A DNA stretch of 64,000 nt from Cryptomeria japonica (taxonomy: Eukaryota > Streptophyta > Pinopsida > Cupressales > Cupressaceae), in assembly GCF_030272615.1 (NCBI RefSeq), contig NC_081412.1:102722796-102786795 (forward strand). Reading direction: 5' to 3'. Position 1 is the stretch's first letter. Each line of letters starts with the position of its first letter. Both the position numbers and the translations under genes were made by a program. The notes beneath the pieces are model-generated. The model was not told where the DNA came from. It made no database searches and saw only the letters and a list, made by a program, of their open reading frames with translations. Below are positions 11,261 to 22,600 of the stretch, piece by piece.

Positions 11261-11682
11261 AGAAGAGTTCAGATAGCTATCCTTGTGAATCTCATCTCAT
11301 CATGGTTTTTACCTATTTGGGTTTTCCACATATAAACATTTGTGTCAAGTGTTGAATTCTTTTGTGGTTGTGATCTTATTTGTTCTTTTGGTTAACTTCT
11401 GATAAGGCATGTTAGGTAGAAGCATTGAGAGATGAATATGTTGAGTTATGATTAAGCATTGTTGATGTTTACAAAATTGAAGTTGTTTACTATTAAAGTT
11501 GTCATAACAGTTAAACTGGTTGATGTCAAGTATTCTTATGAATATTGATCTTGACTGAGATATGTTTACTTTGTGTGACTGAATTTGAGTTTGGGAACTT
11601 TGTATCAGTTTTTCAACATACTGGATCACCCCCCCCCCCCATCAGTATTCTACCAGACACTTATTCTTTCATCATACCATCA

Positions 11683-14497
11683 ATACTTTTCTATTTTTTT
11701 CTTGTTTGTAAAAGAGTAAAATGTAGAGAAGGATCTTCTATGTTACGAAAAATGGTTTATCAATTTATCCTCTTTAAACAAGTTGATTCAACTTGGGAAA
11801 TGATCTAGAAGAATCTTTGTTGACTTGTGGCTTCTTTATTGGGTTAAGATTGTTGGTATGTTAGACCTAATTTGAACTTGACATCCATTGGGTTGAGTTA
11901 GTTAGTTGATTAAGTAAACCTTTTAACTATAGACATGTTACCTTTGTTTTAGCATTTAGTAATGCTTACGGAAAAGAGTGGATAGAAACCAAGAGGTAGT
12001 GTGCTAATTCTTATTTTAGAGGTTTTCCTCTGAAGGTTATAGTCCTCCCAAACATAATCTTGTATGAAGATTATATGTTGAGCTCAAGTTTCATTCATGT
12101 AGAAGTAGGGGTGAATGTTTTAGTGATGTGTTCCTTGGTGATAATCTAGTTTTTAATGTGAGTAGTAAATTATTCTATCACTGGGGATATGGTTTTATAT
12201 TAGTGTTGGAGTCACTGATTGGTATCCTTGGTATATTTTGTAGGGAAAACTTTTGTTAGATAACCTTCATGTCAAGTTATCTAGGACTTTGTTTATGTTT
12301 CACCTAAGTGGGTGGTAGCAGATGAGAGAACTGTCTCGGGTAGGAGACCCTAGAAAGGGTTGTATACCCGCTTTTGTTTTGATTTTTAAGTCAAACTACA
12401 AATTCTCCATGCATTCACATAGGCAAGGCCATTTGTGATGAGCCCTTGAGACTGTAGGTCTATCCCTTAGGTCTGGCTCTTCTATTTTGTTTGGTTTTGT
12501 TCTCTTCTTATGTTATATGTTCACCCTTGTGTGATTAGCAATAGATTTTTTATCCGGTGAAAGGAATTGTACGACTTATCATGTGGTATATATTTTTGAC
12601 ATGTGATAGATCTAATGTGTGCATTTAGCAGTGTAGGTTGAGTGCAAGAGTGTGTGGCAAGACAATACATGTCCTGAAGTGGGAAGAGAAATCTCTGGTA
12701 TGAAGTGACAAGTATGTTACTTGAGTTTTCTTAAATAAGAATTTGTTATGTTACTGTGTGTATATTCATAATCTATTAGTAATATTGTAATATGTGATTG
12801 TTTAAAATAAAAACAATTGCTACTTTTTGTGTTGTACATATTTCTATTATGGTTAAGGAAAGGATTAATAATGTGGTGATTAATATTGGTAATAGATTAT
12901 GATGTTAGAAATGAGTAATTAATTGGAATTATGAACTTTTGGTAATGGTGCTTTAAAATGAACCTAATGGGGTTAGTTGGTAGTTACATTGATGAGGAAC
13001 ACATTTATCATAGATAGAATAGAAATTTGATCTTGCATATGTGCATGAAAAGAAGAATTGATAATAGTAGTGTGCATAAGGTTAGTTGTAATTATGATGT
13101 TGTTTCCTATGATTAGAAGTGTAAGTAATGACGTTGAGTTACCCTAGAGAAGATAGATGTTATGTTGTGATTTATTTTTGCTTGTGTATCATGTTTGGTG
13201 ATTATGATATTGATGGGTAATTGTATATCATGTTAATGGAGGTTAGATGCATATGAGTAGTTAGTTGATTGTGTTACATTAGTAGATGTTAAATAAAAAT
13301 TATCTATGTTTCCATATTAGTTGGTATATTTCTCTAGGGTATTTGGGTAGGCTTAATGTCATGAGGGGGAGTGGCTTCCAAGTGGGTGTTGGGGCCCAAA
13401 GTGGCTGTCAGGATAACCCATTGGAGTTTTGCTTAATAAGTGATAACCTAATAAATGAATTAGGGGGTTGAGTAGTTAAACACATTAAACAAGATTAAGT
13501 CTGCCCCACTCATGGCTTGAGTGCTCATTTAGGCTCAAGATGAGGTGGGAAGGCCTGGAATGGCATGATCAACTATCTTGTCCTCTTGAAAGGTATGTTG
13601 GTTCTACATGAGACTTGAATGGGGGTCGGGGGTTGGGAGAGGCTTCCAGGATAACCCATATCAAGCTATGTGATGACACTCTCCCCTTGCATGAGCACTA
13701 GTGTCCTACCAGGTGTTTGTAGGCTCTAGAGTATTCCTGGTTGGAGTTTTATCTATGTTTTTATTGATTGTGTTTTCTACCTGGTGGAAGTGTGTTTAGA
13801 CCATGTGTTGTATTTCCTTATATGTATGCTTGAGTGCCTTATGTTATCTCCTAGCACGGGGGGTGGTCCTTCGGGTTCCACATTATTGAGTGGTAGTGTC
13901 CTTCTTCCATCAGGGATTTTGAACCTGTCTATGTGTGGATTGGCTTCGTTCGTGTTCCAAATTGCTACTCTTGGATTTGGTCAGCTCAGCAAGTCAGATG
14001 GAGATTTTATGCATTTATTATGTTGGACATATGTTTATGAGATGTAAATATGTATGGGTATGCCTACATGGCAAATAATGTAATCATGATGTAACTATGA
14101 TGTATTTATGATGTAATCTTGATGCCAGTGATATGAGATTTAGATGATAGGTTTTCAATGAATGTAATTTTAGAAAGTATTTATATTATGCAATGTAATT
14201 GTATGGTTTAGTAATTTTCTTTAATGGATTTCTTTAGTCATTATTTTGGAATATTCTCATATATGTATCATTGTTATCTTTGTTTAGTTTTAATTCCTCA
14301 AATGTAGTAAGTTTAGATTAGTAACAACGTTGAGAAACCTTAGGGGAAAGTTAGTAGATGTCTTCTACTTGTGCATTATAGTTTAATTTTATCCTTCTAA
14401 TATTATTAAATGTTCATTTAATAGTTTAAAAAAATATTTTTACTCTTTTTCTAGAATGCTAGTTTGTTCCTCTAGGGTTTCTTGGTGGGGTGTTACA
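11683..14497. other. AT-rich intergenic or old repeat DNA
   Basis: No gene is recognised. Weak internal repetition occurs around GGATAACCCAT (near 13415 and 13653). The right edge reads GGGGTGTTACA (to 14497), an ending common in LTRs, and abuts an already running Helitron Rep frame, so an unidentified LTR may end here. I could not find its start or a target duplication. Confidence 0.5.
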
Positions 14498-15009
14498 TGA
14501 CTAATGCATTTTGAAGCCAAATTAAGGGACCTACAAGGACTTATTGGGCTCAATGTCGTACAAGATTGACATATATTCTTCATAAAATTGGCACTCCTAC
14601 AATATTTTTTATATTGAGTGTTGCAGACATGTATTGGCTTGATTTGCATGCATTAATGCCAGGATCACCACCACCTACTCCACATGAAGCTCAAAACTGG
14701 TGAAAACAAAATTTTATGTATTATCCTCATATTGTCACACATTACATGCACTTAAGACATTCAATATTCAGGAAAAAAATTCTACAAAAAGGAATGAATG
14801 TTAAAGATTACTGGACCAAATATGAGTGGCAACATAGGGGGTCACCACATGTGCATGGTTTCATATGGATGCATGGAGCACTAAATATGGACAACATCGA
14901 TTGGTCAAATGAGGAGCAAAAGAAAAAATTTGAGAGTTATTATTATTCCATTGTCCATGCATGGAATCCTAGACAAGATCCACATCAGCAAAATATACAG
15001 GCATGTACA

Positions 15010-15144
15010 TGTTACAAGCTAGGGTTGTCATTGCACCAAAAGATCGACCTGTTAATGTCCAATACAACCACTAGACTTATAGAATCCATAGGAGGCTGTT
15101 AAACCATATCGCGAATCCCTACGAGGGACACTAAACCACTGCCA
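15010..15144 (-). repeat. TRIM 3' terminal repeat (135 bp)
   Basis: On the plus strand it begins TGTTACAAGCTAGGGTTGTC and ends CACTGCCA. It matches 15216-15350 throughout, with scattered differences. Confidence 0.82.
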
Positions 15145-15201
15145 ACTATTTTCCTCTCAGCGTCACTCACCATGTCCTGCGTGATTCAAACCTGTGACCA
15201 A

Positions 15202-15213
15202 GCTCTAATACCA
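15202..15213 (-). other. TRIM primer binding site
   Basis: The minus strand reads TGGTATTAGAGC, one mismatch from the initiator-Met primer site used by the large elements here. Confidence 0.75.
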
Positions 15214-15215
15214 CT

Positions 15216-15350
15216 TGTGACAAGCTAGAGTTGTCGTTGCACCAAAAGATTGACTTGTCAATGCCCGATATAACCACTAGACTTATAGAATCCACAGGAG
15301 GTTGTTAAACCATTTCATGAATCCATGCGAGGGATGATGGCCCACTACCA
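15216..15350 (-). repeat. TRIM 5' terminal repeat (135 bp)
   Basis: On the plus strand it begins TGTGACAAGCTAGAGTTGTC and ends CACTACCA, the partner of 15010-15144. Confidence 0.82.
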
Positions 15351-16721
15351 AGAGTACATAAATATTTTTTCATATACATCTAATATATCACATGAGCTAC
15401 TTATAGCTGATCAAATAACTAGTACATTCGCTTGTGTTTACAAATGTAGGCATTCCAAAATTTTCACCATGTTTAAAAAATACAACACAACTTGCAGAGA
15501 TAGATGTTGAATGTGACTATACAGAGATACAAAACTTTGTAGAATGACACACAGTGTGTAGGGAGGGTGCATGCCTAAGAAAAAAAGGAGGAAGGATGGT
15601 ATGCAGGTGACTATTTAATTACCCAAAATATTTTTATAATTTATATATATATATAAATTATGCCAGTTAATAAAATATATGAGTTCATATTCATTTTAGA
15701 TATAAAGTCCCTTGGCTATTGAATTTGGGAGGATCTAAATTATATGAAGACATAGAGACGAGAGACAAAAAAAATTGAACCAGCAAGGAATGATGAAAGA
15801 GTGAATTCACATAATCGACACATATTGCAATTGTGGAGAGAAAATATAGATTGGCAACCTATTCTTTCCAAGCATGTTGTAATCAAATATATTGTAAAGT
15901 ATGCAAAAAAAACTTGAAAACATATAGCCATGTTTATGCGCCTTTCAAACATTGAAAAACCTGATGATTTAGTTGCACGAGTATATCAAAGGCTTCTAAC
16001 TGAGATAGTTATAGAAAGAGACATTGGAGCTCAATAAACATGTCACATGTTAATGGAACTTCCATTAGTAGAGAAAAATATAAAATTTGTTAAACTAAAT
16101 GTTTCACGTGAGGTTTTCAAACCTGTAGCTATACATACTAAAGAGAAAAATGAAGATCAAACAATATCTCTCATTGATGGATATAAAACAAGGGCTCCTT
16201 CTATGGAAGGTGTCTCATTGCTTGATGCACTCAAATTATGGATATATAATCTTAAATAAAAAAAGACAACAAATGGGAGCCAAGGCAAAGTGCATCTATC
16301 GTCAGAGTTATCCCTAGGTTTGTATCTATTCCTCCATGAGACTCAGATAAATGGATTTTCTATTTCCAAGAGTTATTATTGTACAAACCATTTCGTGACA
16401 TAGAAATAGATATTGGTCATGATGATGACTCCATAATAACAAGGTGGGAGTCACTCAACTATAATCATTGGCATGTGCAATGAACAACAATAGTAGAAAA
16501 TATTGAAAATACCAATGGTTCTGAAATTGAAGACAATGAACTTGTTGAAAGAAATACCATAGAGCATGAATGAGAAATTTTGTCTAGATTGCATCAAGGT
16601 CAAAATATACATGTTTCTAAAATAGATACATTGATAGACATACAAATTGGTCTCACAAATATCAAGGTGAAGAGTACATAGTTCAAGAAATCAATTTCAT
16701 AAGTAGTAAGAGAGATTATGG

Positions 16722-17876
16722 TGTTGGCATTTTTTATGTTTATGTTGTGATTGTCATTGATGGACACACACTTGCATTGAGATCTCCTTTATATGTATGA
16801 GTTAGAGCACAACCAGTATTTCTTCCAACTACTATGTTGTATTATAGTCTTTAGACTATTAGTGTTTTGCAGAATGTGTTTCTCGGTCTGAAGCGGCATG
16901 TTGACCCCAAGTGGTTCGTGGATCCCAAGCGGTAGGAGGGATTAAAGCGGCATAACACATTTTTACCAGTCTTCATTTTTGTCAAACTGGCAACCAGCAT
17001 TTTATATGAACCAGTAATACTCTATGATGAGTTACCAACCGACATTTTGTGATGAGTTACCATCCACCGATTGTTTGACAGTGCCGACACTTTGACGGTG
17101 CTTTTTGTGTCGTGGTACCAAGTATGTCTAGGTTCATTGAACCTAGGAAATTGTTATGTAATCCTATTGGACCGACATGAAATCAGATTCCTTTATAAGG
17201 ACATCATGTCTAGGGTTTTAAGTTATTGATGTGGTTGTAGCAAAAGTTTATGTTGTTGCTAGGATTTAAGGTGGTTGAGGAGTTGGAGAGAATATGAATG
17301 TGTAGAAGACTGAAGTAATGTTGGAGTGCATTAGGAATGAGCTATCAAGAATCTAACCAAGCAGTCTGTGCTACTAGCTAGATCAAACACGTGTTGATTA
17401 CTCACATCTTTGACAAGTTTGTAGCCCTTAACTGGGTAGGCACAAAAGCCTTTTGTAAATCCTCTAACAAGGTGGTTCACATCTGTGGATCTAAAATCCT
17501 CTAGCAAGGTAGTCTTTAATCGGACTTATCTCCTAACAAAGATTGAGATTCCTGACAGGATCTGTTCTGGTAAAGAACATTGTAAGACCTTAACCGGACT
17601 GACCTTAACCGGTCTAGTTCCTATTCGGTAGATAGTTACTTGTGAGTTCCATCTCACCGTGGTTTTTCCCATTTGGGTTTCCACATCAAAATCTCTTGTG
17701 TTATGGTGTTTTTGCTTCTGTGGGTGAATGCATTATTAGCTATTTGGTTTGCATGTGTGTTAACCGGTTTGTCTGCTAAACTGTTTTACTGGTTTACTAT
17801 TAGTCTTGCAAAGTGTTTAAGTGCAGAGATTTTTGGCATACTAATTCACCCCCCGCCCCCCTCTTAGTATTCATCA
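16722..17876 (+). repeat. E2 5' LTR (1,155 bp)
   Basis: It runs from TGTTGGCATTTTTTATG to TAGTATTCATCA. Compared with the 3' LTR it has an extra 25 bp tandem unit (GATGAGTTACC..., at 17026 and 17051). It holds a TATA-like box, a CCTTAAC-GGGT box array (about 17418-17625), a CCGTGGTTTTTC...TTTGGGTTTCCAC block (17653-17685) and a C-rich end. Confidence 0.92.
17191..17200 (+). promoter_or_regulatory. TATA-like box in E2 5' LTR
   Basis: CCTTTATAAG, conserved in the 3' LTR at about 23779-23788. Position mid-LTR fits a U3 promoter. Confidence 0.5.
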
Positions 17877-17878
17877 AT

Positions 17879-17890
17879 TGGTATCAGAGC
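17879..17890 (+). other. E2 primer binding site
   Basis: TGGTATCAGAGC two bases after the 5' LTR, complementary to initiator methionine tRNA. Confidence 0.92.
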
Positions 17891-17926
17891 CTACCTTTCT
17901 ATAAGTTTAACCACTTGGAAAGAGAT

Positions 17927-19217
17927 ATGGGGGAATACTCTATAAGGGAACTTACACATCGGCTCACTCAGTCTGAGCAAGCCTATGATGATCTTATGGT
18001 CAAATACAAGACATCTCAAGCAAAAAGGAGAGAACATACTGAAAAGTTGATGGAGCTATCTGAAAATAGTTCTTCAAATGAAGCAGACATGGAAGCCCTA
18101 ATTGTAGAAGTAAATAAGTTGAATGAATCAAAATCCAACCTGAGAAAGGAGTTGGAAGGAATAACTATCTGGATGTGTCAAGAGCTGGAGAACCAGAGGA
18201 AAGCTGAAGATCTAGTGAAAGAAAGAGATCATGAGATCTCCAAGCTGAAACAAGAGATCAGTGCCCTAACTGCTCAACTCCATGCATGCAAAGTGGAAAA
18301 GGAAGACATGCAAGGAGAACTGAACATTGCCATCTCTAAGAATGAAAACCTGTTGGAAACAAATGCTGCTATTTCCAAAGAACTCTCTGAGTCAAAGGAA
18401 ATACTTGCTAAGTTCAACAAGAGTACTGTCAAGCTAGAGCAAAAGCTTGAATCTGCCAAACTGGTCAAGAATACCAATGGACTTGGTTATTCTAGTCATG
18501 AGGAAGGTGAGACCTCTGGTACAAATGTTGGAATGTCAAAGAAACAACCGACATCAAAGGATAAAGGTAAGCAAAAGTTTAAATCTGTTTTCTTCAATTG
18601 TCTTAAAGAAGGACATACTGCAAATGTGTGTAGAAGTAAGGCTTACAACAATTTTCCTTATTTCCTAAATGATAAGCCTAGACCCTATAGATTCAATGGT
18701 AACTGTTATGCATGCAACAAGTATGGGCATAGAGCATCTGAATGCAGGTCAGTTATGAACAACATTGATAGATGTCCTCAGAGGACCCAGGGAGCTAGTC
18801 CTGAACCTTTTGTGAACCGAAATCACAACCGGTTTAATGCCTTCAAATCATCAGCAAAGAAGTGGTGGCTATCAAGCGGGAACCAGATGGAGAGAAAATT
18901 ATATGGTCTCTCATGGTCATGGTCATGGTCATGGTCATACTGCTGCAACATGCAGAAGGAAGAATGGAAACATGAACAATGGACCTTGGAGAGCACTTGG
19001 ATTGGTCTGCTATCACTGCAACAAACCGAGTCACATTGCCAGATTCTGTAGATCAAGAAAGAACATATCTAATGATATACCAGTCACTCTGGAAGGAAAC
19101 ATTGATGTTGACACTATTCAAGCGGACATGAACAAAACCTAGAAGAAGAAACTAGTAGTGTTACAAGAGGAACCAATTTATGCACCTAGTGTGGAAATCA
19201 CGGAACCGGCAAACTAA
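17927..19217 (+). pseudogene. E2 ORF1: gag-like coiled-coil and zinc-knuckle protein
   Basis: The ATG at 17927 (MGEYSIRELTHRLTQSEQ) lies 36 bp after the primer site. About 200 residues of heptad-rich coiled coil follow. Then come zinc knuckles: FFNCLKEGHTANVC (first Cys lost), CYACNKYGHRASEC, a degenerate site where a TCATGG microsatellite encodes repeated His-Gly before HTAATC, and CYHCNKPSHIARFC. The first frame is open to 19051, but the last two knuckles lie one frame over (18837-19142), so a frameshift occurred near 18830-18850. A TAG at 19140-19142 lies where E3 has tryptophan (MKKTW), and the frame then continues to TAA at 19217. Role by analogy: RNA binding and particle assembly. Confidence 0.85.
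18911..18938 (+). repeat. TCATGG microsatellite inside a zinc-knuckle region
   Basis: About four and a half units of TCATGG encode alternating His and Gly in the frame of the following knuckle, replacing the first cysteines of what would be a third CCHC site. Confidence 0.85.
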
Positions 19218-19667
19218 GCTTCAGAAAATCTTAGGGGGAGCAAACGGCAAAATGTTTCGAACCCCCAGTTTACACCGGTAAAAGACCTTAACCGGTATGT
19301 GATACCTATCGTTTGGCAGAAGACCAGAAATGGTAAAAAGGCAAATTAAGGTTTACGCCCTAATGGAGGAGCATTAATAATGGTAGGTGAGGAATATGTT
19401 TAAAAGCATTTTTCAAATCATTTCTCACTATTAGTTTTCGAGCGAAGAAAAGTTTTTCAAAGAGCAGAGCGACGAAAAGGCGATTTGAGCTGAGATTTTG
19501 AGAAATTGAGAAACCGCGAAGAGGATTCAAATCCAAATTGCAAACAGTCAAGTGGAGAACACAAAGTGATGATTTAGCAATCGACGGAGTGTGAAGTGAA
19601 GGAGAATCTGCAAGCCCTAAATTCACATGTTTCAAAAGGTATTTCTCGAGTTCTTAAAATTTCTATC

Positions 19668-22600
19668 ATGGCTTCCACATCTCATACTAGTTCTAGTGCA
19701 TCTGTTGAGTCTACAAGTTTTATTCAACAAAAGTCTAAGTATAATGCCCTATCAGAAGTTCAGGCTGGTGTGATAGTAGAAGAGGGAATTTTTGACTAAA
19801 TAGATTGCAAGATTGAAGACCTAGGGTCTCTAGCTATCCACTCCTAGTTAGGTTTATTTTGTGGAAAGGATAAGAAGATCAAATCGGAGTATAATATTTT
19901 GGAGAAGAAGAAGCTCCACAATGTTGTTTACTTCATGGAGGATTTCATAGAGGATCATATAAGGATCATTCTGAGCAGAGTCCATGGTGACAAGATGTAC
20001 TTAGAGAGAACACATGATATCACATCGTAGGCAATTCATGCAGTCACCAGATTCTACAACATAGGGGAAGTACCAGCCCTAAGGACGGTAAGCAAAACTG
20101 AAATGTCCAAGCTCACTGGTTCAGTGAGCGGCTCACGAGCATGATAGTCAATTCTATCAAGGATGATCTGGTTAAGTATGCCTGCATGGTGATAGGCTAC
20201 CGGACATTCTTTGCCAGCAGAATTAACTCCGTATCTGTTGCAGTGGTAAATGTCGCTTACCGGATGATAAAGGAGGATGCATCATTTGACTTGTGCACCG
20301 ATATGCAGAGACAACTCCTGTTGAATCTGAAGTCGATCAAACAGGATAATGCATAAAGGTTCAAGTTTGGACAACTACTGGTTGGGTTGTTCTTCTATTT
20401 CCAAGGCTACTTTCCAGGAGTAGGTGATGTCCAATGGTCTGTTGACCAACCAGTGACCAAGCAAATCAAGGAAAGCATTCAAGCAATTGGAACCGGTTAC
20501 CTTGATGTTCTAAACAAGTATTTTGATGAGTTCAAACAAAAAATGAGCCAAAGAATGAGGATATCGGGTGACATTGTCAAGAAATATGAAGACAATATTT
20601 GTTTCACCATCCAAGTGGATAAATGCATAATGGAGGTTGTTGAGCCCAAACAGGAAGAAGTGGAACCAATAGGCTATGAGGTGATGTATGATATGCTAGA
20701 AGGGTATGCCTCTACCCTTATTGCCTCACCTCTTGATCCTAAGGCAAAGAGGACTAGAACCTATCTGGAAAGGGTTACACCGGTCGAGGAACCCTCTGCA
20801 AAGAAAGGAAAAGAACCTACAGTGAAGAAGGAAAAGGCAGTGTCTATAGCATCTGCACTGGTTACTATTGCAACTCCAAAAGTGACCAAGCGGTCACCAG
20901 CCAAGAAGAAACCGGAAGCAGCACCGGCTAAAGTCTTCAAGAGGAAAAGGAAGACAAAAAACAATACACTGGACTCAGAGGAAACTGTGTCTAAGGAGCA
21001 GCCCAAGAAGGCGAGACAGACAAGAAAGAAGACAAAGAAAGAACTGGCATCATCTGCACCGGTAAATATTGATATCTCCTCCTATAAACCTTTGAGACAT
21101 TGTTAAAGAAAAATAAAGAACATTAGGAGAAAATTGCTACATGATTTAATTGAGTATTTTGATGACTTTAATGATGATGAAAAGGAAGCAGTTGAAAAGG
21201 AAATAATTTAGTATTTATGTGTTAATGACTGGTCACCTTCATAAATTAGATCTGAAACACCAGATTCTTTGTATAAGTCCTTAGACAATAAATGGTGCAT
21301 TGCCATAGAGTAGGAATAGGAAATGAGAGAAAAAAAATTTGCTGAACATTTTCCTGATGTATCAAATTCGAAACTGTTCGATGTAATGAACAAATACAAA
21401 GGTCTTTTCTTCATGAGAAGAAGAAGACTCCTATTACTAAAAGGGAAGGCTAAGGAAGTGCTCAAGGATACACACACTCATTCTCTACAATCTCTAAAGA
21501 TGCATCGAGTGGCTAAATCCAACTGGCAAGCTAAGAAAGAACCGGTTATAACAAAACTAGATGAAGCATTTGATGATGAAGGAAATCCGGTTGATGAACT
21601 GGTTGACACTATTGATGTCGATGCCCTAGATGTAGAAGATGTTACTCAGGAAACACCATCTGAGGCAACAAGACAGGAGCAACAGGCTAAACAAGTTGAT
21701 AAGCAAGACGAGGACAAATAGGAAGCGGCAAATGAACAGGCCGAGTAGAGGAAAAAGGATGAAGAAGAAAAGAAGAAAAAGGATGAAGAAGAGAAGAAGA
21801 AAAAGGATGAAGAAGAGAAGAAGAGAAAGGATGAAGAAGAGAAGAAGAAGAAAGATGAAGAGGAGAAGAAGAAGGATGAAGAAGAGAAAAAGAAGCAAGA
21901 AGATGAAAAGAAAAAGAAAGAAGAGGAAGACAAGGAAGAGGAGAAGAGGAAGGAAGCAGAGAAGAAGAAGAAGGAAGAGGAAGAAAAAGAAGAGAAGAGG
22001 AGAGAAGAAAAGAAAAGGAAGAAGGAAGAGGAGGACAAAGAAGAGGAGAAAAGGAAAGAAGCAGAGAAGAAAAAAGAAGAGGAGGATAAGGAAGCGAAGA
22101 AGAGGAGAGAAGCAGAGAAGAAGAAAGCGGAAGAGGATAAGGCAGGAGAAGCGGAAAAGAGCACCCATATGGAGACTCTGAAGGCAACCAGGAGTCAAGC
22201 CAAGCCAGCTGATCTCACCAGTCCTATCAATCTCCAGTTTGCAAGTGAAACGGAGCTAATGCAGAGCATCAAGGTTGCTCAAGAGCACCTTGAAATTATT
22301 CTAAGGAAGAAGGAGCAGGATGTAATTCAAGCGGTTGTGGACACTCTTACCGGTTTGATACCCGGTACAAATCTTCCCAACACTAATTCATCACTAGCCA
22401 AACTTAAGCTCCTATGCATAGTAGTGGATGATCAAGGGCAGAGCCTAGAAGAGGCAGCAGAGGAAAATGTCAAGAAGGAGCATCAAAAAGCTCTTAATAT
22501 AGCTCTGGTGAAGAAGTTGAATGAGCTCCGGTTTGAACTGAAGAAAGAACAAAAGGATATAAGGGATGCTCTAGATGAGGGGAATCTGCTACTCGGCAAG

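Larger units (their letters stand above)
3611..11682 (+). mobile_element. solo LTR of the E-type superfamily, split by nested E1
   Basis: The LTR begins TGTTGGCATTTTGATTTTG at 3611 and ends CATACCATCA at 11682. Both sides carry the perfect 5 bp target duplication ATACT (3606-3610 and 11683-11687). Element E1 and its GATAT duplication interrupt it. Without E1 the LTR is about 1.44 kb (3611-3731 plus 10361-11682). It carries the family signatures: repeated CCTTAAC-GGGT boxes at 11020-11260, a CATGGTTTTT...TTTGGGTTTTCCACAT block at 11292-11331, and a C-tract near 11629. With no internal region between paired LTRs, it is best explained as recombination between two LTRs. Confidence 0.82.
15010..15350 (-). 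mobile_element. TRIM (miniature LTR retrotransposon) nested in the Helitron
   Basis: Two direct repeats of 135 bp each (15010-15144 and 15216-15350) enclose a 71 bp interior. The minus strand shows TGGTATTAGAGC (15202-15213), a one-mismatch initiator-Met primer site two bases inside the right repeat. It also shows purine-rich GAGAGGAAAATAGT just before the left one. GTACA occurs on both sides (15005-15009 and 15354-15358), offset three bases from the TG/CA end on the right. The Helitron Rep frame is interrupted here. Size, lack of coding capacity and layout match TRIM elements. Confidence 0.8.
14498..16721 (+). pseudogene. Helitron Rep (HUH endonuclease) region
   Basis: The translated frames give AKLRDLQGLIGLN, PTIFFILSVADMYWLDLH, PHIVTHYMHLRHSIFRKK and YWTKYEWQHRGSPHVHGF, the Helitron_like_N signature. 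The HUH metal-binding motif (His-Val-His) is at 14848-14856. Further on, NDERVNSHNRHILQLW, QPILSKHVVIKYIVKYAKK and RLLTEIVIERDIGAQ follow; the paired catalytic-type tyrosines of KYIVKY lie at 15888-15890 and 15900-15902. Rep nicks and joins DNA for rolling-circle transposition in the nucleus. The linker toward the helicase (EHE, LSRLHQGQNIHVS) runs to the E2 insertion at 16721. Stops, frameshifts and the nested TRIM inactivate it. Confidence 0.88.

Noticed and set aside
11611-11659. End of the split solo LTR at CCAGACA (11659)
   Set aside because: It ends in CA after a C-tract but gives no target duplication; the end at 11682 gives a perfect ATACT match.
14470-14497. A gypsy LTR ending GGGGTGTTACA
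   Set aside because: The ending is suggestive, but I found no start, no primer site and no target duplication.
9546-17890. Methionine tRNA genes at the TGGTATCAGAGC sites
   Set aside because: Only the 12-base complement of a tRNA 3' end is present next to an LTR; no tRNA cloverleaf surrounds it.
18823-19056. Open frames on the minus strand over the TCATGG microsatellite
   Set aside because: They are the complement of a simple repeat inside ORF1, and the plus strand has zinc knuckles.
21626-22198. Long open frames on the minus strand (Leu/Phe/Ser-rich, over 160 residues) opposite the ORF2 charged tract
   Set aside because: They are composition artefacts of a pure purine tract whose plus-strand frame fits ORF2 in E2 and E3.
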